Position numbers and translations under genes: made by a program. The notes below the pieces were generated by a model. It saw only the letters and a list, made by a program, of their open reading frames with translations, was not told the origin of the DNA and searched no databases. Shown piece by piece: positions 8,220-17,736 of a DNA stretch of 64,000 nt; within the stretch, counting starts at the first letter, position 1; each line of letters opens with the position of its first letter. The DNA lies in the NCBI GenBank assembly GCA_026169535.1, contig JAPFCU010000013.1:1-64000 (forward strand), given 5' to 3'. This DNA comes from Blautia sp. GTDB taxonomy: Bacteria > Bacillota > Clostridia > Lachnospirales > Lachnospiraceae.

Positions 8220-11200
8220 ATGAGCAACGTAAGACGTGTTTATGTAGAAAAGAAACCTGCCTTTGCAGTTCAGGCAAAGGAACTGAAGCATGAGATCAGC
8301 AGTTATCTGGGAATTAAATCTGTTACCAGCGTAAGGGTGCTGATTCGTTACGACGTGGAGAATATTTCTGACGAGGTATTTGAAAAAGCCTGCAGGACAG
8401 TATTTGCAGAGCCTCCGGTAGACGATCTCTATAAAGAAAGCTTTGAGTCAGGTAAAGATGCAAAGATTTTTTCCGTAGAATATCTTCCGGGACAGTTTGA
8501 CCAGAGAGCGGATTCCGCAGTACAGTGTGTGCAGTTTCTTGATGAGAATGCACAGCCGATCATTCGTTCCGCTACAACCTATGTGATTGAGGGCGGTGTT
8601 ACAGAAGAAGAGCTTGAGGCTATCAAGCATCACTGCATCAACCCGGTAGACTCCCGTGAAACAGGAGCAAACAAACCGGACACACTTGTAACTGTTTTTC
8701 CGGAACCGGAAGATGTAAAGATTTTTGAAGGCTTTAAAGATATGCCGGAAGAAGAACTGAAGGCTCTTTATGATTCATTGAATCTTGCAATGACATTTAA
8801 AGATTTCCAGCATATTCAGAATTACTTCAAGGGAGAAGAAAGCCGTGATCCGTCTATGACAGAGATCCGTGTACTGGATACCTACTGGTCTGATCACTGC
8901 CGTCATACTACTTTTTCCACTGAGCTGACAGATGTAAAGTTCGGTGAGGGTGATTACAGAGAACCGATTGAAAAAACATATGAGCAGTATCTGGGAGACC
9001 GTGCAGTTCTTTATAAAGACCGTGATGATAAATTTGTATGTCTGATGGATCTTGCACTGATGGCAATGAAAAAACTGAAATCTGAAGGCAAGCTTCAGGA
9101 TCAGGAAGAATCTGATGAGATCAATGCCTGCAGTATCGTAGTTCCGGTAGATGTAAACGGTGAGGAAGAAGAATGGCTGATCAACTTCAAAAATGAGACC
9201 CATAACCATCCTACAGAGATTGAACCTTTTGGTGGCGCAGCTACCTGTCTTGGAGGAGCAATCCGTGACCCGCTTTCAGGAAGAACCTATGTATATCAGG
9301 CAATGCGTGTAACCGGTGCGGCAGATCCTACAGTTTCTGTCAAGGAAACTCTGAAAGGCAAGCTTCCTCAGAAGAAGCTGGTAAGAGGCGCTGCTCATGG
9401 ATACAGTTCCTATGGAAATCAGATTGGTCTGGCTACCGGTTATGTAAAAGAAATTTATCATCCGGATTATGTTGCGAAACGTATGGAAATCGGCGCGGTT
9501 CTTGGCGCGGCTCCAAGACGTGCAGTAATCCGTGAGAATTCTGATCCGGGAGATATCATCATCCTTCTGGGAGGACGTACCGGACGTGATGGTATCGGCG
9601 GTGCAACAGGTTCCTCAAAAGTACATACAGAGGCTTCTATCGAAGTATGTGGTGCAGAGGTACAGAAAGGAAATGCACCTACCGAGCGTAAGATCCAGCG
9701 CATGTTCCGCAGAGAAGAAGTAAGCTGCATCATCAAAAAGTGTAACGATTTTGGTGCAGGCGGTGTATCTGTTGCAATTGGAGAACTGGCTCCGGGACTT
9801 CGTATCAATCTGGACAAGGTTCCGAAGAAATATGCTGGTCTTGATGGTACAGAAATTGCTATTTCTGAATCTCAGGAGCGTATGGCAGTTGTCGTAGATC
9901 CGAAAGATGTAGATAAATTCCTTGGATTTGCCAATGAAGAGAATCTGGAAGCAGTTCCGGTAGCTGTTGTTACAGAGGATCCGAGACTTGTACTTACCTG
10001 GAGAGACAAGGAGATCGTGAACATCTCCCGTGCCTTCCTTGATACCAACGGTGCTCATCAGGAGACAACCGTTGAGGTGGAAATTCCTAATAAAGAGGGC
10101 TGCATTCTTACAGAACGTCAGGATGTGACGGATGTAAAGGCAAAATGGCTGGAGACACTGGCAGATCTGAATGTCTGCTCACAGAAGGGACTTGTAGAAA
10201 TGTTCGACGGTTCCATTGGAGCAGGAAGCGTTCTTATGCCTCATGGCGGTAAATATCAGATGACAGAAACACAGGCAATGGTTGCCAAGGTTCCTGTTCA
10301 GAATGGAAGCACTAATACAGTAACAATGATGAGCTATGGCTTTGATCCGTATCTTTCCTCCTGGAGTCCTTATCATGGAGCAGCTTATGCAGTTACCGAA
10401 TCTGTTGCAAGAATCGTGGCAGCCGGCGGTGATTTCCATAAGATCCGCTTTACTTTCCAGGAATATTTCCGTCGTATGACAGAAGATCCGAAACGCTGGA
10501 GTCAGCCGTTTGCAGCACTTCTTGGTGCATATGCAGCACAGATGGGATTTGGTCTTCCGTCTATCGGAGGAAAAGACAGTATGTCCGGTACTTTTAATGA
10601 GATTGATGTACCGCCTACACTGGTTTCCTTTGCTGTTGATACAGGAAAGCTTCAGGATGTTGTTACACCGGAACTGAAAAAAGCCGGCAGCAAGCTTGTA
10701 TGGCTTCGTGCACCGAAGGATGCTTATCAGCTTCCGGACTACGAAGGAATTATGGAGCAGTACGACAAGCTTCACAATGACATGAAAGAGGGACGCATCC
10801 TGTCTGCATATGCTCTTGATCGTCATGGTCTTGCAGCTGCAGTTTCCAAGATGGCGTTTGGAAACAGACTTGGACTGAAGATTGAGCATAATCTGGATCC
10901 GAGAGACTTCTTTGCTCCTGGATTTGGGGATCTGGTACTTGAGGTTCCTGCAGAAAAGGTTTCTCAGCTTTCCATCACCTACACAGTAATCGGTGAGGTT
11001 ACCAATGATGGTAAGTTCTCCTACGGAAATACAGAGATCATGCTGGAAGAAGCAGAAAATGCATGGAAGGGAACTCTGGAAAAAGTATTTAAGACAGATT
11101 CCGGTGAAAATGACGGATCTACAGCAGTATTCGTTGCAGGCAAAAATGATTCTGCAGATGGAAATGTAGATGAAAACGGTCTTTTCCATACCAATCATGT

Positions 11201-12023
11201 TTATATCTGCAATCACAAGATTGCGAAACCTCGTGTATTTATTCCGGTATTCCCGGGAACCAACTGTGAGTATGACAGTACCCGTGCTTTTGAGCGTGCA
11301 GGAGCAGAGGTTGATGTAAAGGTATTTAAAAACCTGACAGCAGCAGATATCCATGATTCTGTAGAACTGTTTGAAAAGTCTATCGGTCAGGCTCAGATGA
11401 TCATGTTCCCAGGCGGATTCTCTGCAGGAGATGAACCGGACGGATCAGCGAAGTTCTTTGCAACAGCATTCCAGAATGCTAAGATCAAAGAAGCGGTTAT
11501 GAAACTTTTAAATGAAAGAGACGGTCTGGCACTTGGTATCTGTAATGGTTTCCAGGCGCTGATTAAGCTGGGACTTGTTCCGTATGGTGAAATCTGCGGT
11601 CAGAAGGAGGATTCTCCGACGTTGACTTATAATACTATCGGACGTCATATTTCCAAGATGGTTTATACAAGAGTAGTCAGCAACAAGTCTCCATGGCTGC
11701 AGAAAGCACAGCTTGGCGGTGTATACTGTAACCCGGCATCTCATGGTGAGGGACGTTTTGTTGCCAATGATGAATGGCTTGCGAAGCTTATGGCAAACGG
11801 ACAGATCGCAACGCAGTATGTAACTGCAGACGGAGAGCTGGATAACAGCGAAGAGTGGAACGTAAATGGTTCTTACATGAATATTGAGGGTATCACCAGT
11901 CCGGATGGACGTGTACTTGGTAAGATGGCTCACAGCGAGCGTCGTGACAATGGTGTAGCTGTTAATATTTATGGAGAGCAGGATATCAAGATCTTTGAAT
12001 CTGGTGTAGAATACTTTAAATAA
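8220..12023 (+). CDS. purL: Phosphoribosylformylglycinamidine synthase (single-chain)
   Basis: Large FGAR amidotransferase of de novo purine synthesis, converting FGAR plus glutamine and ATP to FGAM. It is 1267 residues from ATG 8220, with AAAGGAG at 8207-8213; an upstream in-frame TTG at 8193 is rejected. It fuses the synthetase domains (DTYWSDHCRHTTF, NETHNHPTEIEPFGGAATC, SIGGKDSMSGTF) to a C-terminal class I glutaminase (FPGTNCEYDS, Cys in LGICNGFQALIKLG, His in SHGEGRFVA). This is the fused form rather than the split PurQ/PurS/PurL of Bacillus, as in many Lachnospiraceae. It is monocistronic here. Confidence 0.97.
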   Translation: MSNVRRVYVEKKPAFAVQAKELKHEISSYLGIKSVTSVRVLIRYDVENISDEVFEKACRTVFAEPPVDDLYKESFESGKDAKIFSVEYLPGQFDQRADSAVQCVQFLDENAQPIIRSATTYVIEGGVTEEELEAIKHHCINPVDSRETGANKPDTLVTVFPEPEDVKIFEGFKDMPEEELKALYDSLNLAMTFKDFQHIQNYFKGEESRDPSMTEIRVLDTYWSDHCRHTTFSTELTDVKFGEGDYREPIEKTYEQYLGDRAVLYKDRDDKFVCLMDLALMAMKKLKSEGKLQDQEESDEINACSIVVPVDVNGEEEEWLINFKNETHNHPTEIEPFGGAATCLGGAIRDPLSGRTYVYQAMRVTGAADPTVSVKETLKGKLPQKKLVRGAAHGYSSYGNQIGLATGYVKEIYHPDYVAKRMEIGAVLGAAPRRAVIRENSDPGDIIILLGGRTGRDGIGGATGSSKVHTEASIEVCGAEVQKGNAPTERKIQRMFRREEVSCIIKKCNDFGAGGVSVAIGELAPGLRINLDKVPKKYAGLDGTEIAISESQERMAVVVDPKDVDKFLGFANEENLEAVPVAVVTEDPRLVLTWRDKEIVNISRAFLDTNGAHQETTVEVEIPNKEGCILTERQDVTDVKAKWLETLADLNVCSQKGLVEMFDGSIGAGSVLMPHGGKYQMTETQAMVAKVPVQNGSTNTVTMMSYGFDPYLSSWSPYHGAAYAVTESVARIVAAGGDFHKIRFTFQEYFRRMTEDPKRWSQPFAALLGAYAAQMGFGLPSIGGKDSMSGTFNEIDVPPTLVSFAVDTGKLQDVVTPELKKAGSKLVWLRAPKDAYQLPDYEGIMEQYDKLHNDMKEGRILSAYALDRHGLAAAVSKMAFGNRLGLKIEHNLDPRDFFAPGFGDLVLEVPAEKVSQLSITYTVIGEVTNDGKFSYGNTEIMLEEAENAWKGTLEKVFKTDSGENDGSTAVFVAGKNDSADGNVDENGLFHTNHVYICNHKIAKPRVFIPVFPGTNCEYDSTRAFERAGAEVDVKVFKNLTAADIHDSVELFEKSIGQAQMIMFPGGFSAGDEPDGSAKFFATAFQNAKIKEAVMKLLNERDGLALGICNGFQALIKLGLVPYGEICGQKEDSPTLTYNTIGRHISKMVYTRVVSNKSPWLQKAQLGGVYCNPASHGEGRFVANDEWLAKLMANGQIATQYVTADGELDNSEEWNVNGSYMNIEGITSPDGRVLGKMAHSERRDNGVAVNIYGEQDIKIFESGVEYFK

Positions 12024-12026
12024 TAT

Positions 12027-12069
12027 AAAAAGCGATCCGGTCATCAAAATGGTGACAGGATCGCTTTTT
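12027..12069. terminator. Bidirectional terminator between purL and TetR gene
   Basis: AAAAAGCGATCC (12027-12038) pairs with GGATCGCTTTTT (12058-12069). It is symmetric, serving convergent genes. Confidence 0.9.
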
Positions 12070-12088
12070 CTGTGGAAAACATTCTTTC

Positions 12089-12610
12089 TCATGGTTTCGG
12101 CTGTGGAAAAAAACGACGGGAGACAGTTTCTGCCATTTGTTCCGGTGATTCTTTCATGTCACTGTCCATCCAGGTGAGAATGATGCCGCACAGACCAAAG
12201 GAGATAAAGATTTGTCGATAGTATTCATTTCGGTCTGGTGTATTAAAATCATGGAATTTCAGAATCAACCTGTTCAAAAGCATGACAGAAAGGTTTGCCC
12301 GGATCAGAGTCTGTACAATATCATGGATAGAATAAAAAAACTGAAAAAAACTCAGGGATAATTCGTAGTCAGAAGCGGATTCTTTTGGTGGATGTTCCCG
12401 GACCCATTCGGATATCAGTTTATCCAGCTTAAATTCAATGACATTTTCTTTTGAGGTGAAATTACGGTAATAGGTGATACGGCTTACGTTTGCCAGAGCT
12501 GTAATTTCACTGACTGTGATCTCTTCAATAGATTTTGTCCGAAGCAGGATAAAAAGTGCGTCTGCCATACATTCTTTTAGAAAATCTCCAGAATTCTTTT
12601 TTCGCGTCAT
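12089..12610 (-). CDS. TetR/AcrR-family transcriptional regulator
   Basis: One-component regulator, 173 residues. The N-terminal TetR helix-turn-helix spans about residues 10-55 (ADALFILLRTKSIEEITVSEI then VSRITYYRNFTSKENVI). A helical C-terminal ligand domain of the DhaS-like TetR_C type follows (LLNRLILKFHDFN, YYRQIFISFGLCGIILTW). It is divergent from the DegV gene, with a palindrome between them, so autoregulation plus control of degV is the simplest model. AGGAG lies 11 nt before the start. The ligand is unknown. Confidence 0.88.
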   Translation of the reverse strand: MTRKKNSGDFLKECMADALFILLRTKSIEEITVSEITALANVSRITYYRNFTSKENVIEFKLDKLISEWVREHPPKESASDYELSLSFFQFFYSIHDIVQTLIRANLSVMLLNRLILKFHDFNTPDRNEYYRQIFISFGLCGIILTWMDSDMKESPEQMAETVSRRFFPQPKP

Positions 12611-12653
12611 TGATACAAATTCTCCTGTTTTGTTTCATTTATCAGCAGCTTCA

Positions 12654-12681
12654 TTGATTTTTCAGCGGAATATGTTATAGT
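12654..12681 (+). promoter_or_regulatory. Promoter for degV
   Basis: TTGATT (12654-12659), 16-bp spacer, TATAGT (12676-12681). The adjacent palindrome begins at its last base. Confidence 0.55.
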
Positions 12682-12708
12682 ATGTTCCACTGATACATCT
12701 GTAACATA
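12681..12708. promoter_or_regulatory. Candidate TetR operator between divergent genes
   Basis: 28-bp palindrome TATGTT-N-CA ... TG-N-AACATA, with the central TA also symmetric. It starts at the last base of the degV -10 box and continues downstream, where a bound repressor would block transcription. Confidence 0.55.
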
Positions 12709-12761
12709 TATTTTAGAGAAACAGCCGGATCTTGTCAATCCGCTGCAGGAGGTAATTTTAG

Positions 12762-13601
12762 ATGATGATCATTACAGATTCCGCTTCTGATATTACAGAA
12801 AAAGAAGCGGAGGAGATGGATATACGCCTGGTATGGCTGAAAACAAAATTTTCCGACGGGGATTTTCCAATGAAAACAGAGGAAGATTTTTGTCACTTTT
12901 TTGATAAACTGGCAGAGGAAAAAGATCTTCCAATGACCAGCCAGCCGTCTCCGGAAGAATATCTGGAATTTTTTGAGGAGGCAAAGTCAAAGGGCGAAGA
13001 GGTTCTTGTACTTACTTTATCAAGTGGACTCAGCGGGACGATCAATGCCGCAAACCTTGCAAAACAGATGAGTGAATATGATAAGATCTGGATCATTGAT
13101 TCAGAGCAGGCTATTATCACTCAGCGTTTTCTTGTACAGAAGGCTGTGGAGCTGAGAAAAGAAGGAAAAACGACAGAGGATATTGTGGAAATACTGGAGG
13201 ATCTGAAAAAACGCGTTACTGTCTGCGGAATGCTGGATACGCTTACTTATCTCAGAAAGGGAGGACGTATTCCGGCGGCGCTGGCCGTAGTAGGAAATAT
13301 GCTTCACATTAAGCCGGTGATCGAGCTTAAAGACAAAACACTGACCATGCTGGGAAAGGCAAGAGGCAGGTCCGGAGGTATGAAATATCTGTGGAAAGAA
13401 TTTGAGTCATATGATATAGACAGAGAAGAGCCGGTATATTTTGGATATACTTCGGATCGGGAGATCGGTGAGAAGTTTATGATGGACACAGTAGAAAAAT
13501 ATGGACTGAAAAATTATAAGCTTTATCCGGTAGGCGGAATTATAGGTACTCATGTAGGACCGGCCTGTGTTGCTATCAGTTTTGTAAAAAAATCACAGTA
13601 G
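12762..13601 (+). CDS. DegV family fatty-acid-binding protein
   Basis: DegV/FakB-type protein, 279 residues. Family members bind a fatty acid and present it to the FakA kinase for incorporation into phospholipid. The N-terminal MMIITDSASDI strand is typical, as are the lipid-pocket motif TLSSGLSGTINAA near residue 87, the Thr-containing LDTLTYLRKGGRI and the C-terminal GTHVGPACVAISF. ATG follows GGAGG. No FakA is adjacent. The divergent TetR gene suggests lipid-responsive control, which is an inference. Confidence 0.93.
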   Translation: MMIITDSASDITEKEAEEMDIRLVWLKTKFSDGDFPMKTEEDFCHFFDKLAEEKDLPMTSQPSPEEYLEFFEEAKSKGEEVLVLTLSSGLSGTINAANLAKQMSEYDKIWIIDSEQAIITQRFLVQKAVELRKEGKTTEDIVEILEDLKKRVTVCGMLDTLTYLRKGGRIPAALAVVGNMLHIKPVIELKDKTLTMLGKARGRSGGMKYLWKEFESYDIDREEPVYFGYTSDREIGEKFMMDTVEKYGLKNYKLYPVGGIIGTHVGPACVAISFVKKSQ

Positions 13602-13607
13602 TACGCA

Positions 13608-13636
13608 TTGACAAACAAGAGTCCAAAAGCTATAAT
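13608..13636 (+). promoter_or_regulatory. Consensus sigma-A promoter for thrS leader
   Basis: TTGACA (13608-13613), exactly 17 bp, TATAAT (13631-13636). It is a perfect consensus match. Confidence 0.9.
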
Positions 13637-13644
13637 GAGGAACA

Positions 13645-13920
13645 TAGTCAATATGTTTAACACGCTGACGAGAAGAGTAGGCTGCGGACTGCTTCAGAGA
13701 GGGGCACATATGGTGAGAGTGCTCTGGCAGAAACCAGTTGAAGACCACCTCCGAGTGACCTTAATCCGGTCCGGTGATACCGTTATCATCAAAAAAGCGG
13801 CTGAAGCTTCTGAGTTCACAGGTTTATTCTGAAGAGGACAGAGTTTTAGCAATCAGGGTGGAACCACGGGCAGAATATCTCGTCCCTTACAGTATTGTTA
13901 CTGTAAGGGACTTTTTTATA
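13645..13920 (+). promoter_or_regulatory. T-box riboswitch (threonine) upstream of thrS
   Basis: tRNA-sensing leader. The T-box sequence AGGGTGGAACCACG is at 13855-13868. The terminator GTCCCTTAC...GTAAGGGAC plus T-run is at 13882-13917. A GAA-ACC-A triplet context at 13730-13736 fits the stem I specifier loop, with ACC (13733-13735) decoding Thr. Uncharged tRNA-Thr would favour the antiterminator. Open reading frames across this stretch are spurious. Confidence 0.93.
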
Positions 13921-13992
13921 TTTATAGAAGTAAACAGCCTTTATAATGAGAGAAAAGCCCTGGACAGCGATAAAAAGAAAAGGAGAAAAATC

Positions 13993-15918
13993 ATGATCAT
14001 TACTTTAAAAGACGGATCAACAAAAGAATACGCAGAAGCAAAATCAGTTATCGATATTGCTTCTGATATCAGTGAAGGTCTTGCACGTGTGGCATGTGCA
14101 GGAGAAGTGGACGGAGAGGTGGTCGATCTCCGTACAGTGATTGACAGAGACTGTGAGCTTAGTATCCTTACCTTTGACAGTGAGGGTGGTAAAGGCGCGT
14201 TCCGTCATACTACTTCTCATATCATGGCTCAGGCGATCAAACGTCTTTTCCCAAATGTAAAGCTTGCTATCGGACCTTCCATCGAAGATGGATTCTATTA
14301 TGATATTGACAGTGATGAGCCGCTGGTTGCAGAGGATCTTTCAAAGATCGAAGCAGAAATGAAAAAGATTGTAAAAGAAAATCTTGCCATCACCAGATTT
14401 ACAAAACCAAGAGCAGAAGCTATTGACTTCTTTAAAGAAAAGAATGAGCCATATAAGGTAGAACTTATCGAAGATCTTCCGGAAGATTCCGAGATCAGCT
14501 TTTATCAGCAGGGTGAGTTTGTAGACCTTTGTGCAGGACCGCATCTTATGACAACCAAACCAGTAAAAGCATTTAAGCTTACAAGCCTTGCAGGCGCTTA
14601 CTGGAGAGGCAGCGAAAAAAATAAGATGCTTACCAGAATCTACGGCACTTCCTATACAAAGAAAGCAGATCTGGAAGAGTATATTACTCGCATGGAAGAG
14701 GCAAAGAAACGCGATCACAGAAAGCTTGGAAAAGAACTTGGTCTCTTTATGATGAAAGAAGAAGGACCGGGCTTCCCGTTCTTCCTTCCAAAAGGAATGG
14801 TGCTGAAAAACACTCTTCTTGACTACTGGAGAGAAATCCACAATAAGGCAGGTTATGTGGAGATTTCCACACCGATCATGCTCAGCCGTCATCTCTGGGA
14901 AACATCCGGACACTGGGATCACTATAAAGAAAATATGTATACAACAGTGATCGATGATACAGATTTTGCTATTAAGCCAATGAACTGCCCGGGCGGCATC
15001 CTTGTTTATAAATCCGAGCCACGTTCCTACAGAGATCTTCCTCTTAGAATGGGAGAACTGGGACTTGTTCACCGTCATGAAAAATCCGGTCAGCTTCACG
15101 GTCTTATGCGTGTACGCTGCTTTACACAGGATGATGCCCATATCTTTATGACACCGGAGCAGATTCGCGATGAAATCAAGGGTGTTGCAAAACTGATCGA
15201 CAGTGTATATCAGCTGTTTGGTTTCAAATACCATGTAGAGCTGTCCACCCGTCCGGAGGATTCCATGGGAAGTGATGAGGACTGGGAGGTTGCAACAGAT
15301 GGCTTAAGAGGCGCTCTGGATGATCTTGGACTTGATTACGTAGTAAATGAAGGAGACGGTGCTTTCTACGGACCGAAGATTGATTTCCATCTGGAAGATT
15401 CTATCGGAAGAACATGGCAGTGCGGTACTATCCAGCTTGACTTCCAGCTTCCGCTGCGTTTTGAATGTGAATATATCGGAGCCGACGGAGAAAAACATCG
15501 TCCGATTATGATCCATCGTGTTGCTTTTGGTTCCATTGAGCGTTTTATCGGTATCCTTATCGAGCACTTTGCAGGTGCATTCCCAACATGGCTGGCTCCT
15601 GTACAGGTGAAAGTGCTTCCGATCTCCGAGAAATATATGGATTATGCAAACAAGGTTATGGATCAGCTGAAGGAAGCAGGAATTCGTACAGAGATCGATG
15701 ACCGTGCAGAAAAGATCGGTTACAAGATTCGTGAGGCAAGACTCCAGAAGGTTCCGTACATGCTGGTAGTAGGAGCTAAGGAAGAGGAAGAGGGCAAAGT
15801 TTCTGTCCGCAGCCGATTCCTGGGAGACGAAGGAGCAAAAGCTCTTGATGAGTTTATCGTTTCTATTAAAGAAGAAATCAAAAACCGTGAAAATAGAAAA
15901 GTAGAAGTTACCGAATAA
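13993..15918 (+). CDS. thrS: Threonyl-tRNA synthetase
   Basis: Class II aminoacyl-tRNA synthetase charging tRNA-Thr, 641 residues. It begins MIITLKDGSTKEYAEAKSV (TGS domain) at ATG 13993, behind AGGAG; the longer open frame from 13774 runs through the T-box and is not coding. The editing domain (HTTSHIMAQAIKRLFP with the conserved His pair) is followed by the catalytic core (motif 2 and zinc-binding MNCPGG, HRHEKSGQLHGLMRVR) and the anticodon-binding C-terminus (VQVKVLPISEKYMDYA). Confidence 0.97.
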   Translation: MIITLKDGSTKEYAEAKSVIDIASDISEGLARVACAGEVDGEVVDLRTVIDRDCELSILTFDSEGGKGAFRHTTSHIMAQAIKRLFPNVKLAIGPSIEDGFYYDIDSDEPLVAEDLSKIEAEMKKIVKENLAITRFTKPRAEAIDFFKEKNEPYKVELIEDLPEDSEISFYQQGEFVDLCAGPHLMTTKPVKAFKLTSLAGAYWRGSEKNKMLTRIYGTSYTKKADLEEYITRMEEAKKRDHRKLGKELGLFMMKEEGPGFPFFLPKGMVLKNTLLDYWREIHNKAGYVEISTPIMLSRHLWETSGHWDHYKENMYTTVIDDTDFAIKPMNCPGGILVYKSEPRSYRDLPLRMGELGLVHRHEKSGQLHGLMRVRCFTQDDAHIFMTPEQIRDEIKGVAKLIDSVYQLFGFKYHVELSTRPEDSMGSDEDWEVATDGLRGALDDLGLDYVVNEGDGAFYGPKIDFHLEDSIGRTWQCGTIQLDFQLPLRFECEYIGADGEKHRPIMIHRVAFGSIERFIGILIEHFAGAFPTWLAPVQVKVLPISEKYMDYANKVMDQLKEAGIRTEIDDRAEKIGYKIREARLQKVPYMLVVGAKEEEEGKVSVRSRFLGDEGAKALDEFIVSIKEEIKNRENRKVEVTE

Positions 15919-15953
15919 AGAGCACACTGCCTTTTTACGAAGGAGGAAATGTT

Positions 15954-16727
15954 ATGACAAAGCCTGTTGAGGTAAATGGCGTAACAATAGGAAACGGACT
16001 GCCAAAAATCTGTGTTCCATTAACAGGAAAAAAACGGGAAGAGCTTCTTGAGGAAGCTTCCCGGATCAGGGCAGCAGCGCCGGATCTGGTAGAATGGCGG
16101 GCGGATTATTATGAACATCTGAACTGTGAAGAGGATTTCACCCGTACTCTGAAAGAAATAAAAGAAGAACTGGGAGATCTTCCGCTGATTTTTACGATCC
16201 GCAGTGCAGAAGAAGGTGGAAATGTAGATATTTCAGAAGAGGAATATGCTGCCCGTGCACTGGAAGCAGCAGAAAGCGGCTGTGCGGAACTGATCGATGT
16301 AGAAGTTTTTAGCAGGAAAGATATAGATCAGCTTATTGAAAAAATTCATACTACAGGAGCGAAGGTAATTGCTTCTTCACATGATTTTCATAAGACAGAT
16401 GACAGTGAAATCCTGAAAAAAAGATTTCTCGATATGAATTCCACAGGAGCAGACATACTGAAAATGGCAGTGATGCCGACAGAATTTGATGATGTGGCAT
16501 CCCTTATGCAGGTAACAAATGAAATGGTAGAAGAGCACACAGAAAAACCGGTGATTTCCATGGCTATGGGAAATCTGGGATCTATCAGCAGAATTGCCGG
16601 AGAAAATTTCGGCTCTGCGGTAACATTTGCTGTTATAGGTGCTGCTTCGGCTCCAGGGCAGTTTCCCATCGAAGAATTACGCATGATGATGAACGTTCTT
16701 CATAAAAAGAATATAGAAGAAAATTAA
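15954..16727 (+). CDS. aroD: 3-dehydroquinate dehydratase, type I
   Basis: Shikimate-pathway enzyme that forms 3-dehydroshikimate through a Schiff-base lysine. It is 257 residues. The catalytic His lies in IASSHDFHKT, the Schiff-base Lys in GADILKMAVMP, and the C-terminal substrate loop in GAASAPGQFPI. Start ATG 15954 follows AAGGAGGAAA. No other aro genes are nearby, so it sits as a solitary gene between thrS and the sporulation genes. It may be co-transcribed with thrS (35 bp gap, no terminator seen). Confidence 0.95.
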   Translation: MTKPVEVNGVTIGNGLPKICVPLTGKKREELLEEASRIRAAAPDLVEWRADYYEHLNCEEDFTRTLKEIKEELGDLPLIFTIRSAEEGGNVDISEEEYAARALEAAESGCAELIDVEVFSRKDIDQLIEKIHTTGAKVIASSHDFHKTDDSEILKKRFLDMNSTGADILKMAVMPTEFDDVASLMQVTNEMVEEHTEKPVISMAMGNLGSISRIAGENFGSAVTFAVIGAASAPGQFPIEELRMMMNVLHKKNIEEN

Positions 16728-16746
16728 AAAGAATTTTTGCAGAGCA

Positions 16747-16822
16747 TGTCGAATACCCACGAGAAATTCTGGGAAATGTATTCCAGGTTTTGACAAATTA
16801 TGCACCCCCTGTAACCTATAAT
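16747..16822 (+). promoter_or_regulatory. Spo0A-type promoter of spoIIGA-sigE
   Basis: TTGACA (16790-16795) and TATAAT (16817-16822) are separated by 21 bp rather than 17. The -35 box lies inside TTTGACAAA (16789-16797), the reverse complement of the Spo0A box TTTGTCAAA. A second partial box, TGTCGAA, is at 16747-16753. B. subtilis spoIIG is known for a similarly long spacer activated by Spo0A~P. Confidence 0.8.
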
Positions 16823-16872
16823 GAACTCACTTACCAAAGTGAGGGATTGACAGGTCATAGGGGGCTTTTTTT

Positions 16873-17721
16873 ATGTATGGAAAAATATACATAGACGTTG
16901 TCTTTGTGACGAATCTTCTGATGGATTATATTATCCTGCGGCTTACAGGGATGCTTTTAAGATGCAGGGCGGGATGGAGAAGATATCTGGCAGGTGCAGT
17001 TACCGGAGCTTTTTTTTCCTGTGTGATGCTGTGTCTTCCGCAGGATCTCAGCACCTTTGCAGAGATATTCCTTCATGGAGCCTGTGCACTTCTTATGCTC
17101 AGAGTTACATTCCGTATAAAAAAGGGCAGTCTTCTTGCAAAGTCACTGATCATGCTGTACCTGACAGCTTTTCTCACCGGTGGTTTCTGGGAAGCAGTAA
17201 CGGAGAGCGGGATTACAATCCCGGCCTTCTTTATTTTTGCCTTTGCCACCTATATGGGAATTGGTGCACTGGTCTGTGCTGCTGATTCTGCAAGAAGCAT
17301 GAGGAAGAATATTTATCCCATAACCCTGTTTTATCAGGGTAAAAAACAGTCAGCTTACGGGTTTTATGATACAGGAAATCTGTTGGATGATCCTGTAAGC
17401 GGAGCTCCGGTTTCCATTGTAAAACCGGAACTTTTGGAGACAATGCTGTCTTCGGATCTGATAGACAGACTAAAACACCTGAATGAGAATCCGGGAGAAT
17501 TGAAGAGTACAGAGATTATCGGACTGAAACCTCATTATCTTTCCTGCTGTACGATAGGACAGGCGGAAAAGATGATGCTGGCAGTTACTTTAGAGGATCT
17601 TTGTATTCATACTCCTGCAGAAGAGGTACGCATATCAAAGCCAGTGCTTGCACTTGCTTTTGAACCCTCCGCTTTGGGAAAGGAATACAAAGTACTGTTA
17701 AATTCCAGATTATTGCATTAG
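16873..17721 (+). CDS. spoIIGA: Pro-sigma-E processing protease SpoIIGA
   Basis: Membrane-embedded aspartic protease of the mother cell that removes the pro-sequence from sigma-E after a forespore signal. It is 282 residues. The N-terminal half has about five hydrophobic segments (starting VVFVTNLLMDYIILRLTGM). The C-terminal half is soluble, with the catalytic DTG (D166 in GFYDTGNLLDD). ATG 16873 sits directly after a G-run RBS (AGGGGG). It is coupled to sigE 15 bp downstream, the classic spoIIG arrangement. Confidence 0.95.
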   Translation: MYGKIYIDVVFVTNLLMDYIILRLTGMLLRCRAGWRRYLAGAVTGAFFSCVMLCLPQDLSTFAEIFLHGACALLMLRVTFRIKKGSLLAKSLIMLYLTAFLTGGFWEAVTESGITIPAFFIFAFATYMGIGALVCAADSARSMRKNIYPITLFYQGKKQSAYGFYDTGNLLDDPVSGAPVSIVKPELLETMLSSDLIDRLKHLNENPGELKSTEIIGLKPHYLSCCTIGQAEKMMLAVTLEDLCIHTPAEEVRISKPVLALAFEPSALGKEYKVLLNSRLLH

Positions 17722-17736
17722 GAGGGGCATATTATC

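Noticed and set aside
10179-11354. 391-codon minus-strand frame
   Set aside because: Lies wholly inside purL; Cys/Ile-rich composition typical of an antisense shadow.
13608-13832. 74-codon frame before thrS
   Set aside because: Begins in the consensus promoter -35 box and runs through the T-box leader.
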